Source: Modicisalibacter luteus DSM 23508
GTDB lineage: Bacteria > Pseudomonadota > Gammaproteobacteria > Pseudomonadales > Halomonadaceae
Length of the DNA stretch: 64,000 bases
Direction of reading: 5' to 3'
Assembly: GCF_000378505.1 (NCBI RefSeq)
Contig: NZ_KB899991.1
Span: 341,666 to 405,665 of the forward strand
The position numbers and the translations under genes were made by a program. The notes under the pieces are model-generated. The model searched no databases, had not been told where the DNA came from, and saw nothing but the letters and a program-made list of their open reading frames with translations. This document shows positions 8,654 to 17,877 of this stretch, in pieces (position 1 is the stretch's first letter; every line of letters starts with the position of its first letter).

Positions 8654-9925
8654 TTACAATGGCAGCATAAGCGTACGTGCAACAGACAGCAGTTTCATGT
8701 CTTGAAATCGGTCGCATATCAGTTGAACACCAACTGGCAACCCTTGTTCAGTTTGGCTCAAAGGAAGGTTGAGACAGGGAACGCCAAGCAATGTCCACGC
8801 ACGAGAAAATAAAGGATCGCCCGTGGAGGTTAATCCCTTGGGGGCTACACCCGGGCAACTAGGCGCAAGTATGGCATCCACGTCATTAGCGAAGATTGAG
8901 GAAAGCATGCAGCGGAGCTGTTCAGCCTCGCATTTCGCGTCTGAGTACCGAGCATAAGTAATTTGCATCCCCTCCTCGATCAGCTTGATGAGTTCTGTGC
9001 CCATCTTGTCGGCATGGCTTCGATATTCACTTGCCAATGATTGCGCCGCCTCGTAAGCAAGTATCGTATGCTGATGTTCAATCAGCGTATTAAAACGGGC
9101 ATCTAGCGACAAGGGCACTGCCTCAGCGCCCATAGCAAGTAACCTAGCTTGGGCATGGCTTAATGCTTGCCGGACCTCAGGCGCTAGCGCCCTGTCAGTG
9201 GGTAGGCTACATACTCCAACTCGAATTCCCCTGAGTGCGTCAGGCAATGTATCAACCGCCTGCGCATGGGTAAGCGCTGAGAACGTGGTGCAAATATCGT
9301 CAATGCTATTTGCAAACCAGCCCAGGGTGTCCATAGAGGGTGCAAATGACTTTATGCCAGAGAAGCTAACGGTGCCTATCGTCGGTTTGTAGCCAAATAC
9401 GCCACAGTAACTTGCTGGGCGGATAATACTTCCCACCGTCTGCGTCCCGAAAGCCAGAGGCACCATGCCGGCGGCAACTGCTGCTGCTGACCCACTTGAG
9501 GACCCACCAGGCGTACGCGAGAGATCGTGTGGGTTTCGTGTCTTGCTGGGCGTAAAGTAGGCTAGCTCTGTGGTCACTGTCTTGCCCAAAATCAACGCCC
9601 CCTGTCGCTTGAGCAACGTCACCAAGGAGGCATCATTCATAGACCCCGAACTATGAAGATAACCTCCGGTACCCCAGGATGTGGGCAGGTCACACGTTTC
9701 GATGAGGTCTTTGAGCCCTACCGGGATGCCTTTGAGCAATGCATTGTCAGTAAGCGACACATCGAGACGGGGTGTCTCGCCTGAGAGATATTCCCAAGCT
9801 TGGACTTCCGGCTCCTTCGCCTTGATTTGCCCCTGGCAAGCGTCCCACCAATCCAACAACTGGCTTTCGCCATTGGCAAGCCGTCGCTGAAAAGCTTCTA
9901 TTGTCATAGCTTGTTGTGACTGCAT
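8654..9925 (-). CDS. amidase-signature family hydrolase (third enzyme gene of the asparaginase-TRAP operon)
   Basis: 423 residues, slightly short for the family. The Ser-cisSer-Lys catalytic triad is readable: Lys72 in VGLKD, Ser142 in GGSSSGSA and nucleophile Ser166 in TVGSIIRP, with the 24-residue spacing between serines seen in GatA and FAAH. These enzymes hydrolyse amides, ureides or carbamates in the cytoplasm. It is the last gene of a seven-gene minus-strand operon and begins 41 bases after another amidase. The nucleophile context TVGSIIRPA differs from the common DTGGSIRxPA (a bulkier residue follows the Ser), so its substrate range may differ from the neighbour. An AAGGGG ribosome site precedes the chosen ATG. 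The specific substrate is unknown. Confidence 0.85.
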   Translation of the reverse strand: MQSQQAMTIEAFQRRLANGESQLLDWWDACQGQIKAKEPEVQAWEYLSGETPRLDVSLTDNALLKGIPVGLKDLIETCDLPTSWGTGGYLHSSGSMNDASLVTLLKRQGALILGKTVTTELAYFTPSKTRNPHDLSRTPGGSSSGSAAAVAAGMVPLAFGTQTVGSIIRPASYCGVFGYKPTIGTVSFSGIKSFAPSMDTLGWFANSIDDICTTFSALTHAQAVDTLPDALRGIRVGVCSLPTDRALAPEVRQALSHAQARLLAMGAEAVPLSLDARFNTLIEHQHTILAYEAAQSLASEYRSHADKMGTELIKLIEEGMQITYARYSDAKCEAEQLRCMLSSIFANDVDAILAPSCPGVAPKGLTSTGDPLFSRAWTLLGVPCLNLPLSQTEQGLPVGVQLICDRFQDMKLLSVARTLMLPL

Positions 9926-9966
9926 TGCTGAAACCCCTTAATACGTTAGCCCATGCAGCAGATGGC

Positions 9967-11367
9967 TTACGGCATGGTCGGCTCGCCCAGTATTGCCAAG
10001 CTATTCCCTAATTTGTCTTCAATCGCCCGACCCACCGCTAGTAAGCGAGCGTCCTGCCAAGGGCCGGCCAGCAGTTGCAGCCCTACCGGCAGTCCCGCAG
10101 CGTCCTTGCCCACCGGCAAAGTCAAACCACACAGCCCCATGAAATTAGCCATTACCGTGTTGCGCAGGGCATGCATGTTAGCCTTTGGGTATGCCCCTTC
10201 GGGAACGAGGCTGTCTAGTGTAGGTGGGGTTATGGCTACGGTAGGTGTCAATAGAGCATCAACATGGGCAAGTCGCTCGGCAGCACTGGCCGATAACGCC
10301 TCGATCATGTTACGACGCCGTACGTACTCCCAAGCCGCAATGTCATCAGCGGCCTTGATGCGAGCTGCCACGTTAGGATCGAGGGAATCCATCATGTCGG
10401 GCAGTTCGGTGTTGAGAAAAGCAGCAAGCTCTGACGCAGCCAAGCCACCCAGTTGAAATAACTGATAGGCTTCATCAGTTCGCGGTAGATCAAGGGTAAC
10501 GATACGGGCTCCGGCGGCTTCAAGCTGACGGATCGCTTCCTGCACCGCTTCGGCGATACCGGGGCTGCAGTCATCCCAGAAAAAAGTATCTGGCACACCG
10601 AAGGTCAAATCTGCCAAGTCGGGAGTATCAGGTAACCGGCTCCCTTTTCCAAAAAGCTCATCATCCAGTGCGGTAAAGGCGAAAGCCAAGTCATCGACAC
10701 TGCGAGCCAGCAGGCCTGGGGTATCCAGCGTGGTGGAAAGCGGCACGATTTGCTGCGTCGGCCAGCGCCCAGCAGTCGTCTTGAGGGCGGCCACCCCCGT
10801 CATTGAGGCAGGAATACGCACTGAGCCGGCTGTATCGGTACCCAGCGCCAAAGCAGCAGTCCCACTGACCAAAGAAACACCGGCACCAGAGCTTGAGCCG
10901 CCCGGTGTCCGATGGTTTTTTATATCCCAAGGATTGCGGGGCGCCCCCCAGTGTAAGTTCGTTCCCAACCCCCCAAAGGCAAACTCTACAGTGTGTGTCT
11001 TACCCATCACGCTAGGCAGCTGGCGCAACAGTGCCGACACCATAGGGCCAGCCTTTTCCCAATGTGGGGGGAGTCGCCGCGCAGAGCCTGCGTAGGTCGG
11101 CATTCCCGGCACGGCAAAGATATCCTTGATCGAGACCGGGATACCCATCAATGGCCCCGTATCGCCTCCACTGGACAACACGGCATCTATCGCATGGGCT
11201 GATTTAAGGGCAGCCTCGCCGCGCCAGGTCAGGTAAGCGTGATCATGTTCGCCACGCGCCGCAAAATTCTCTAAAGCGGACTCAGCGAGCTCAACTGCGC
11301 TAAGTCTTGCCTGGCGCAGCTTGGTGTGCTGCTCACGCAACGGGAAAAAAACCGGAGAATCATGCAT
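9967..11367 (-). CDS. amidase-signature family hydrolase
   Basis: 466 residues, normal family length. The triad is Lys81 (VSIKD), Ser158 (GGSSSGAG) and Ser182 (TAGSVRIPA). It lies between the M20-type amidohydrolase and the second amidase of the operon, 57 and 41 bases away, all on the minus strand. Family members hydrolyse C-N bonds in amides, carbamoyl compounds or ureides. Together with an N-carbamoyl/allantoate-type amidohydrolase and an asparaginase it suggests stepwise ammonia release from an imported multi-amide or ureide compound (inference). GatA function is unlikely because no gatB/gatC neighbours are present. Confidence 0.87.
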   Translation of the reverse strand: MHDSPVFFPLREQHTKLRQARLSAVELAESALENFAARGEHDHAYLTWRGEAALKSAHAIDAVLSSGGDTGPLMGIPVSIKDIFAVPGMPTYAGSARRLPPHWEKAGPMVSALLRQLPSVMGKTHTVEFAFGGLGTNLHWGAPRNPWDIKNHRTPGGSSSGAGVSLVSGTAALALGTDTAGSVRIPASMTGVAALKTTAGRWPTQQIVPLSTTLDTPGLLARSVDDLAFAFTALDDELFGKGSRLPDTPDLADLTFGVPDTFFWDDCSPGIAEAVQEAIRQLEAAGARIVTLDLPRTDEAYQLFQLGGLAASELAAFLNTELPDMMDSLDPNVAARIKAADDIAAWEYVRRRNMIEALSASAAERLAHVDALLTPTVAITPPTLDSLVPEGAYPKANMHALRNTVMANFMGLCGLTLPVGKDAAGLPVGLQLLAGPWQDARLLAVGRAIEDKLGNSLAILGEPTMP

Positions 11368-11424
11368 GTATGGGCCTCTTAAATTAACTCGTCACGATGA
11401 GCCGGCGCGAGATTGTTGGGTTAA

Positions 11425-12678
11425 TTAATTCAGCAGCCGTCCGGCAGCCTCTGCCAGGACACGTGTTGCGCTTTCGGCATCGTCGCGCTCGATATGCTCG
11501 TCAGGATGATGGCTGATACCGGCCCGGCATGGAGTAAATAGCATTGCTGTGGGGCAAACATGGGCTAAATGAATGGCATCATGAAAGGCACCGGAGACGA
11601 GTTCCGGCACGTCCGAGCAGTCACTACTTGCGCTCTGCCGCAGCACTTCAAGCAAGGACTCGGGGAACTTCACCGGCGCTACGCGTGATGCCACCTTTAA
11701 GTGAACATCACAACCACGCCATTGACGCTCAGCCAGTTCACGGAAGCGCATATCGAGGGACTCCAGCACATTCTGGCTGGGATGGCGAAGATCAATAGTG
11801 AACGTTGCACGCTGGGCGATGGTATTGACGGAATCAGGCCAGAGCGAGAACTTGCCGATAGTGAAGCGTAATTCATCGCCCTGCTCATAAGCAGCAGCCT
11901 TCAGGGCCGTAATAAGCTCATGTGCAGCATCGAAAGCATCTCGACGTGCCCCTCTCGGGGTGGTACCCGCATGATTGGCCTGCCCTTCTACCGTAATCTC
12001 GTACCAGTTCACACCTTGAATACCGCTGACGACCCCCACGGATTTATGCAAACTCTCCAGTATCGGCCCCTGTTCGATATGCAATTCAAGGAAGGCATGA
12101 GGGACAAAAGGATCGGGGCGGAAGTCAAGCCCATGCGCGCCTAACAGGGCCAAACAGTCTTTCAGGGCATCACCAAAGCGCGTTCCATGGGAATCTACAG
12201 CTTCCACGATACTGGTATATTCGCGTTGTCCAGCGAACCATGAAGAGCCTGAAGCTCCTGGGGCGAAGCGTGCGCCCTCTTCGTTGGTCCAGGCCACGAT
12301 CTCCAGCGGACGACGAGGAGTGATCCCTTCGTCAACAAGGGTGCGCAACGTTGCCAGGCCTGCCAGCACCCCTAATGCCCCATCGTGAGCTCCGGCACGA
12401 GGCTGACTGTCTAGGTGGCTACCAATGAGGAGAGGCGCTAAAGAAGGATCCTGCCCTTCGAGGCGCAGGAAGACATTGCCCAATGCATCGTAATGCACTG
12501 TGCATCCCAACGACGTCCCCTGCTCCACCAACCACAAGCGTGCTTGATTATCCTTTTCATCCAGCGCCAAGCGACATATGCCTTTAGGTTCGAGAGCGCC
12601 TATCTTCGATAAGGCCTCTACATCGTCCCAAAAGCGCTCGCCATCCAGGCGCTGGCCCAAACGTTGCCAATCGTTCAT
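11425..12678 (-). CDS. M20-family Zn-dependent amidohydrolase (N-carbamoyl-L-amino acid hydrolase / allantoate amidohydrolase type)
   Basis: 417 residues from the ATG at 12678, which has a GAGGA site just upstream; the longer open frame to 12783 would run into the TRAP permease gene. Metal-site motifs are visible in order: LLIGSHLDSQPRAGAHDGALG (His and bridging Asp), WTNEEGARF (Glu pair), ELHIEQGP (His) and a C-terminal SGAFHDAIHLA (His). This set is typical of the hydantoinase/carbamoylase subfamily, which releases ammonia and CO2 from N-carbamoyl amino acids or ureides such as allantoate. It starts 11 bases after the TRAP large-permease gene, so co-transcription is very likely. The exact substrate is not readable from sequence. 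Confidence 0.87.
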   Translation of the reverse strand: MNDWQRLGQRLDGERFWDDVEALSKIGALEPKGICRLALDEKDNQARLWLVEQGTSLGCTVHYDALGNVFLRLEGQDPSLAPLLIGSHLDSQPRAGAHDGALGVLAGLATLRTLVDEGITPRRPLEIVAWTNEEGARFAPGASGSSWFAGQREYTSIVEAVDSHGTRFGDALKDCLALLGAHGLDFRPDPFVPHAFLELHIEQGPILESLHKSVGVVSGIQGVNWYEITVEGQANHAGTTPRGARRDAFDAAHELITALKAAAYEQGDELRFTIGKFSLWPDSVNTIAQRATFTIDLRHPSQNVLESLDMRFRELAERQWRGCDVHLKVASRVAPVKFPESLLEVLRQSASSDCSDVPELVSGAFHDAIHLAHVCPTAMLFTPCRAGISHHPDEHIERDDAESATRVLAEAAGRLLN

Positions 12679-12689
12679 AGGTATCCTCA

Positions 12690-13964
12690 CTAGTAAATCA
12701 GCGACGGCAGGAAAGTACTGAACCATGGCACGTAGGTAATAATTATCAGCGCGAGCAGCATCAGCCCGATCAGCGGTAAGCATGCTTTGAATACTTCCTG
12801 CAGGGACATCTTCGAGATCGCCATCGCAACGAACAGGTTGAGCCCCACCGGGGGTGTAATCATGCCTACTGAGAAGTTGATGAGGGTGATAACGCCGAAA
12901 TGCGTTGGGTCTACTCCAACCTGAGCAGCAATCGGCTGCAGCAACGGGGAAAGCACGATAATCGCTGAGGCGCTATCAAGGAAGAACCCCGCAATGATCA
13001 TCACGACATTAAACAAGGCCATGATCTGTATCGGATCTTCGGTCAGCGAGAGTACTTGGCTAGCCAGCTGTGTCGGGGTACCCGTGATGGCTAGTAACCA
13101 AGAGAAGGCCGAAGCACCGGCGGTAATCAGCAACAGGGAGGCTGACATCAGTCCAGAGCTCCTCAATGTACCGACCAGAGCCGCAAGGTTGATTTTTCGG
13201 TATATCACCGTGCCGACGAAGAGACCATACACACAAGCCACGGCAGCGGACTCTGTCGGGGTGAATACCCCACTATAGATCCCTCCGAGCAAGATAAACG
13301 GTAACCCTAATCCCCAAGCAGCTGATTTGAAGGCAGCCCCAACCTCACGAAGCGACGGGAAAGGGTTGCGTCCGTAACCCTTAAGCGAGGCATAAACGAT
13401 GCAGTAGGCAATCAGGATTGAGGCAATCAAGATGGCGGGTAACAGTCCTGCTGCGAACAGCCTGCCAACTGAGGTACCTGTGACTGACCCATAAATGATC
13501 AGGGCAATACTCGGTGGCACGATGGGGCCAAGGGTCCCGGCTGTCGCGATCAGGCCAATAGCAAAGCTCTTGGCATAGCCAGCCGCAACCAAGGCCGGGA
13601 ACATGATACTGCCAATCGCCACTACAGTGGCTGGACTGGAACCGGAAATAGAGCCAAAGAATAAACAGGAGAGAACCGTGGCGGCGCCTAAGCCTCCAGG
13701 CACCCAGCCAACCAACGCCTTGGCCAGTTCGATCAGGCGTTCGGACAAACCGCCGATACGCATCAGTTCGGCGGCTAGAATGAAGAAAGGGATAGCCATC
13801 AGCGAAAAGTTGTTCATGCCAGAGAACATTCGCATTGGCACGATGACAGGGTCGACATGACCGAAAAACTGAATAGCCAGGATGACAGAAAAGGCCAGCG
13901 CCGCAAAAATTGGCAGGCCTAGCAACAATACCCCAAAGAAGATGGGCAGCAATGCCGTTACCAT
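12690..13964 (-). CDS. dctM: TRAP transporter large permease (DctM family)
   Basis: 424 residues, the standard DctM length, with about twelve hydrophobic segments. Family features include the N-terminal LPIFAALAFS region, the GMNNFSLMAIPFFILAAELM segment and the PxxxPSIALIIYG segment following GTLGPIVPPS. This is the Na+-coupled transport subunit in the inner membrane, working with DctQ and the periplasmic binding protein encoded immediately upstream (14006-15532). It is preceded by a 41-base gap and followed after 11 bases by the amidohydrolase gene. TRAP systems usually take up carboxylates or amino-acid-like solutes, which fits import of a carboxylate bearing amide groups (inference). Confidence 0.92.
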   Translation of the reverse strand: MVTALLPIFFGVLLLGLPIFAALAFSVILAIQFFGHVDPVIVPMRMFSGMNNFSLMAIPFFILAAELMRIGGLSERLIELAKALVGWVPGGLGAATVLSCLFFGSISGSSPATVVAIGSIMFPALVAAGYAKSFAIGLIATAGTLGPIVPPSIALIIYGSVTGTSVGRLFAAGLLPAILIASILIAYCIVYASLKGYGRNPFPSLREVGAAFKSAAWGLGLPFILLGGIYSGVFTPTESAAVACVYGLFVGTVIYRKINLAALVGTLRSSGLMSASLLLITAGASAFSWLLAITGTPTQLASQVLSLTEDPIQIMALFNVVMIIAGFFLDSASAIIVLSPLLQPIAAQVGVDPTHFGVITLINFSVGMITPPVGLNLFVAMAISKMSLQEVFKACLPLIGLMLLALIIITYVPWFSTFLPSLIY

Positions 13965-14005
13965 GAGCCTTCCTCGTTATCTAAAATACGTTGGTAGATT
14001 GCCGC

Positions 14006-14527
14006 TCACACCAATTTGTCTTGCTCAGCGGCAAGCTCTTCGGCCAAGCTGACAGGTGGCTTCACCCAAGCCTCGCGGATGACCCAGCAGTAACGGATGA
14101 TGAGCAGTACCCCCGATAAGCCAATAGGGAAATAAACCCATGCCATCGGCATACGTAGAGCGGGAGAAAGCATTCCTCGATCAAGCGTACTGCTGAAGAG
14201 CTTGAAACCGAGGTAAGCCAGAGCAATGGCGAAAGCGATACCCAGCACCGCAGAGGTAATGTGCAACCACCGGTTCACCGCGGGAGGTACCAGAGCATTA
14301 AGAACATCTACAGAAATATGAACTCCATGGCGAACCCCCATGCTGGCGCCTACAAAGCTCATGCAAACGATAGAATAGATAACGACTTCTTCAGCCCAAG
14401 ATAAAGAGTTGTTAAAACCGTAGCGATAGACAACCTGGAAAGCAGTGACGGTGGTCGCAATCGACATGAATGCGACCATCGCCACGTTTTCCAAGCGATC
14501 AATAAGTTTATTGAGCGCTTCAAACAT
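14006..14527 (-). CDS. dctQ: TRAP transporter small permease (DctQ family)
   Basis: 173 residues with four hydrophobic segments, the DctQ topology. The first segment is followed by YRYGFNNSLSWAEEVV, matching the conserved R-Y-x-F-x-x-S-x-x-W-x-E-E motif of DctQ. It sits between the binding protein (3-base gap) and DctM (41-base gap), the usual TRAP order P-Q-M. It forms the membrane complex with DctM. Confidence 0.92.
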   Translation of the reverse strand: MFEALNKLIDRLENVAMVAFMSIATTVTAFQVVYRYGFNNSLSWAEEVVIYSIVCMSFVGASMGVRHGVHISVDVLNALVPPAVNRWLHITSAVLGIAFAIALAYLGFKLFSSTLDRGMLSPALRMPMAWVYFPIGLSGVLLIIRYCWVIREAWVKPPVSLAEELAAEQDKLV

Positions 14528-14530
14528 AGA

Positions 14531-15532
14531 TCAGTACTCGATACCAGCGGCGTCGGTTGTTTTCTTCAGCAATTCGGGAGTCACGATATCCTCATATTCT
14601 TTGTAGACAGGAATACTTGCCTCGATGAAAGCGCTCCTTGCCTCTTCTGTGATCTCGTTGATCTGGATATCGCCCTTGATATTCTCAAGGATTTTGTCTT
14701 CCTGCTGCCGAGTAAGCTCACGAGATGTCTCGCGGCCGTTATCGAAAGCTTCGACCATAACCTTTTGCAGATCCTCGGGTAGCGATTCCCAAGATTGCTT
14801 ATTCATGACTGTCGCATAGGCATGGTAGGCGTGGTTAGTCAACGATAGGTAATCCTGCACTTCATGGAAGCGCATGGTATAGATATTAGCCAATGGATTC
14901 TCTTGGCCTTCTACGACCCCCTGCTGGAGCCCGTTATAGACCTCAGTAAAAGCCATAGCCGTAGCATTGGCGTCGAAATTCTCATAAGTTGAGATAATAA
15001 CCGGCGCCTGCATGGTCCGCATGCGGATGTCTTCGAGATCTTCTGGCGTTTCAATCGGACGGATATTATTGGTCATGTGCCGGAAACCAGCACCCCAGAA
15101 GTTGAACGCATGCATGTTGTCATCTTCGAGAGTATCGAGGATTTCACGGCCTACCTCGCCATCAAGAACAGTTACCATGGTCTCGTAGTCGGACAGCAGA
15201 AACGGCAAATCGAGAATCTGCATGCGTGGTTCGAAATTACCTAAAGTCGCAGTAGGCGGAATACCAATATCGACCAGCCCCATTTGAATCTGTTCGATGA
15301 TTTCTACATCGCCCCCTACTTGAGCGGCCGGCAGCACCTCGATGCTAATCTGGCCATTGGATTTTTCCTCGACTTCCTCTTTGAAACGTAGAGCGGCTTG
15401 GGCGTTGGGGGTATCTTCGATTAGCACATGTGCAAAGGTGAAGTTGTATTCCGCAGCTTGCGCTTGAGTCATACCGAAAGAGACTGCAGCGATGGCAGTT
15501 GCTAATGAGATCTTAGTCATTTTATGGCTCAT
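14531..15532 (-). CDS. dctP: TRAP transporter periplasmic solute-binding protein (DctP family)
   Basis: 333 residues. An N-terminal signal peptide (hydrophobic core LATAIAAVSFG, cleavage near TQAQA-AEY) directs it to the periplasm. Conserved DctP features are present: HVLIEDTPNAQAALRFKEEV, IRMRTMQAP with the carboxylate-binding Arg, and EGQENPLANIY. DctP proteins bind organic acids through that Arg, so the imported ligand probably carries a carboxylate. It is preceded by the asparaginase gene (50-base gap) and followed after 3 bases by dctQ. An alternative start four codons downstream is possible. Confidence 0.92.
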   Translation of the reverse strand: MSHKMTKISLATAIAAVSFGMTQAQAAEYNFTFAHVLIEDTPNAQAALRFKEEVEEKSNGQISIEVLPAAQVGGDVEIIEQIQMGLVDIGIPPTATLGNFEPRMQILDLPFLLSDYETMVTVLDGEVGREILDTLEDDNMHAFNFWGAGFRHMTNNIRPIETPEDLEDIRMRTMQAPVIISTYENFDANATAMAFTEVYNGLQQGVVEGQENPLANIYTMRFHEVQDYLSLTNHAYHAYATVMNKQSWESLPEDLQKVMVEAFDNGRETSRELTRQQEDKILENIKGDIQINEITEEARSAFIEASIPVYKEYEDIVTPELLKKTTDAAGIEY

Positions 15533-15582
15533 TTCATTACCTATCAGTCATTGTGGTTTTGCGAACACTGCTATTGCAGGGG

Positions 15583-16578
15583 TTATGCTACGTATGCCTG
15601 CTTCATCCGGGTAGAAACATCCTCCGTTGCTTCAATGGAAAGCATGACAGCGAGTGCCAATCGCGCCTTACGCGCACTGAGATCTGTGGCTGCAATTACA
15701 CCGCGCTCCTCCAGGCTCGCAAGGCTGCCAGGAAATTCGTAGCTCGGATGGACCGGTCCTTGATAGCAGGAACTGACTACCAGCACCGGTATACCGACCT
15801 GCGCAGCTCGACCTATTGCATCTAGCCAACTGGGCGGTACATGCCCGCGCCCCAAACCTTCAATTACTAGCCCTTCAGCACCGCCCGAAATAGCGGCATC
15901 GATCATTGTGCTGCTGGCATCCAAGTAGGCAGGTACGATAGCAACTTGTGGGAGCATCTCGCCCAAGGGTAAAGGAGCCGGCCTGCGTACCGCCTGGGCC
16001 AGGTGCACTCGGCTGCCATCAACATATCCCAGTTTGCCATAGCCCGGTGAGTCAAAACCTTGGACTTGATACGTGCTGACCTTTCGTACATGGCGTGCGG
16101 CAAACAGTGATTCATTGAATACCACTACGGCCCCCACCCCCTGCATGACAGGATCCGCCGCTACAGTGATAGCATTTGCGATGTTGCGGAAGGCATCAGT
16201 ACCCTCCTCGTGAGGAGCACGCTGGGAGCCAGTAATGACTAACGCACAGGCCTCAAGGGGTAATGTGACGTCTAGGAAATATGCCGTTTCTTCTAGCGTA
16301 TCAGTCCCATGCGTAATGACGATCCCATCCACATCAGCTCTGTTAGCCAGCTCCTTACAAAGGTGATGTATTTTCAGCAAGTCCGCCAAGGTAATCGCAT
16401 TGCTGGGTTTCTGCAGGATAGAGTGAACTTGCACATTCACCCCGCCATCTTTAGGTAAGGTGACATGCTCTAGCAGTGTCTCACCACTTAGCGCACCGGA
16501 AGCATTGCGGCCCGTGCCATCAAGTGCGCTGGCGATCGTGCCACCTGTGGTCAGCACGACGACATTTCGTTCTTTCAT
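15583..16578 (-). CDS. L-asparaginase family amidohydrolase
   Basis: 331 residues. The two catalytic Thr motifs are clear: VVLTTGGTIAS at the N-terminus and ITHGTDTLEETAYFL around residues 86-100, containing the T-D-K-like second triad region. A C-terminal SGGAEGLVIEGLGRGHVPP matches the region that completes the active site. No signal peptide is present, so it should be cytoplasmic. The enzyme class hydrolyses asparagine or glutamine-like side-chain amides to release ammonia. It is the first gene of the seven-gene operon with TRAP transporter, carbamoylase-type hydrolase and two amidases, and is divergent from a GntR regulator. The true substrate may be a modified asparagine-like compound rather than free asparagine (inference). 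Confidence 0.88.
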   Translation of the reverse strand: MKERNVVVLTTGGTIASALDGTGRNASGALSGETLLEHVTLPKDGGVNVQVHSILQKPSNAITLADLLKIHHLCKELANRADVDGIVITHGTDTLEETAYFLDVTLPLEACALVITGSQRAPHEEGTDAFRNIANAITVAADPVMQGVGAVVVFNESLFAARHVRKVSTYQVQGFDSPGYGKLGYVDGSRVHLAQAVRRPAPLPLGEMLPQVAIVPAYLDASSTMIDAAISGGAEGLVIEGLGRGHVPPSWLDAIGRAAQVGIPVLVVSSCYQGPVHPSYEFPGSLASLEERGVIAATDLSARKARLALAVMLSIEATEDVSTRMKQAYVA

Positions 16579-16635
16579 TGGTAATACACCGTGTTGCTGG
16601 CAAGGGCATTACCCTAAGCCCAGCTGAATACCCAA

Positions 16636-16652
16636 CAGACATCTGATGTCTG
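16636..16652. promoter_or_regulatory. 17-bp palindrome between asparaginase operon and divergent GntR gene (candidate operator)
   Basis: CAGACATCTGATGTCTG has 8-base arms that pair perfectly around one central base. It lies 58 bases upstream of the asparaginase start and 136 bases upstream of the GntR start, where a regulator of both could act. FadR-type GntR proteins bind dyads of this size. Assignment to the adjacent regulator is inferred. Confidence 0.6.
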
Positions 16653-16787
16653 ATATCTATCTTCATGCTAGGCTTGCCTTGGCGCCTAGTACAAGGGCTA
16701 CGTACCGCTTGGGGCCGAAAGTTATACTAATGGATAGTGCTGCAGTCCATGCGCAGCAGTATCACATGCTTTACCGAGACGAAAATC

Positions 16788-17543
16788 ATGAGCCTTAAAC
16801 ATCAGCCGCATGTTCAATCGCTGGATTCCGACAGGCTAGGAGGAGCTATTAAACGTAGTTCTGTTGCTTTTCAGATATTAGAGCGCATCAAAACTGCGTT
16901 GATCCGTGGGGAATTGCGGCCAGGAGATTACTTGCCTTCAGAGACGGAGCTGACGCAGAGTCTAGGGATTGGCAAGTCGAGCGTGCGCGAAGCTATCAAG
17001 ATGCTTCAGGCCATAGGCATCGTCGAAGTGAGGCGCGGCCAAGGCACTATTATTCGCCGAGAACCGGGCGATCCCCTTGTGGATCCTATGGCTTTCGGGA
17101 TGATTCTAGCACGGGGGATGACCCGAGATGTTCTGGAGTTTCGCCGGATGTTCGAGCCGGCCTATACGCTCCAGGCGATGTCCAATGCTACCCCTGAAGA
17201 CCATGCACGAATCCAGCAGACCATCGATGACATGGAAGCTGCCATCGCCCACGGTGAACAGACCTCCCATCACGATGTCGCCTTCCACCGTGCCATTCTT
17301 CACGCCACTCACAACCCGATGACGATTCGCGTGGGAGAGACATTACTGCAATTGATCGAGGCAGCGCTTGAAACATCCATGCAAACGCTGCCTGAAGTTG
17401 CTCTTAAAGACCATAAAAATATCTACAAGGCTTTTAAGGCTGGTGATGCAAAAGGCGTGCAGGATGCTATTGAAGTGAGCGGTAGAAGTTGGGAGACTGA
17501 ACTTACTTATCCAGATCAGAAAGACGTATCCCTCAATACTTGA
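16788..17543 (+). CDS. GntR-family transcriptional regulator, FadR subfamily
   Basis: 251 residues from the ATG at 16788 (an earlier in-frame start at 16737 lacks a good ribosome site). The N-terminal winged HTH is clear: PGDYLPSETELTQSLGIGKSSVREAIKMLQAIGIVEVRRGQGTII in typical order. The C-terminal region is an all-helical FCD domain with metal/ligand-binding histidines (for example HHDVAFHRAIL). Such regulators respond to carboxylate-type ligands and usually repress a neighbouring catabolic operon. Divergence from the asparaginase-TRAP operon and the palindrome between them support local control (inference). Confidence 0.88.
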   Translation: MSLKHQPHVQSLDSDRLGGAIKRSSVAFQILERIKTALIRGELRPGDYLPSETELTQSLGIGKSSVREAIKMLQAIGIVEVRRGQGTIIRREPGDPLVDPMAFGMILARGMTRDVLEFRRMFEPAYTLQAMSNATPEDHARIQQTIDDMEAAIAHGEQTSHHDVAFHRAILHATHNPMTIRVGETLLQLIEAALETSMQTLPEVALKDHKNIYKAFKAGDAKGVQDAIEVSGRSWETELTYPDQKDVSLNT

Positions 17544-17642
17544 ACCTCACCAACCCACCGGCCAGCATGCCGGGTATGGTGTAGCGGACACTGCAGTCAT
17601 TCGCCAGATATTCATCTGCCCTGCCTGGCGACCGAAATCTTG

Positions 17643-17757
17643 GAGGCTGGGCGGGTGCTGCTTGCCGCTCGAGCCAGGCGGTGAATGCCTCCGGCTCCAT
17701 CACGGCCACGTCAGATTCCATCAGCGAATGAAAATCCCGCTGCACTCGACACAGCCG
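17643..17757 (-). pseudogene. possible cytochrome c oxidase subunit II C-terminal remnant
   Basis: On the minus strand a short frame reads LCRVQRDFHSLMESDVAVME, then PEAFTAWLERQAAP. This resembles the end of CoxB-type subunits, where a Cys...H...M copper-ligand region is followed by V-x-x-P-E-x-F-x-x-W-L. Only about 38 residues remain and the metal ligands are not well preserved, so this is a tentative relic. The rest of 17544-17877 contains nothing else I recognise. Confidence 0.3.
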
Positions 17758-17877
17758 TACAGTCTCATAACCCCACCGAAGCGCTTTAAGGGTTTACGGG
17801 GGCAGCATCCATTATGGCTTTGCCTTGCAGGTTCATGCGCTGGGGCATTTAAGCTTCAAGTCAGTCGTAAACTACTG

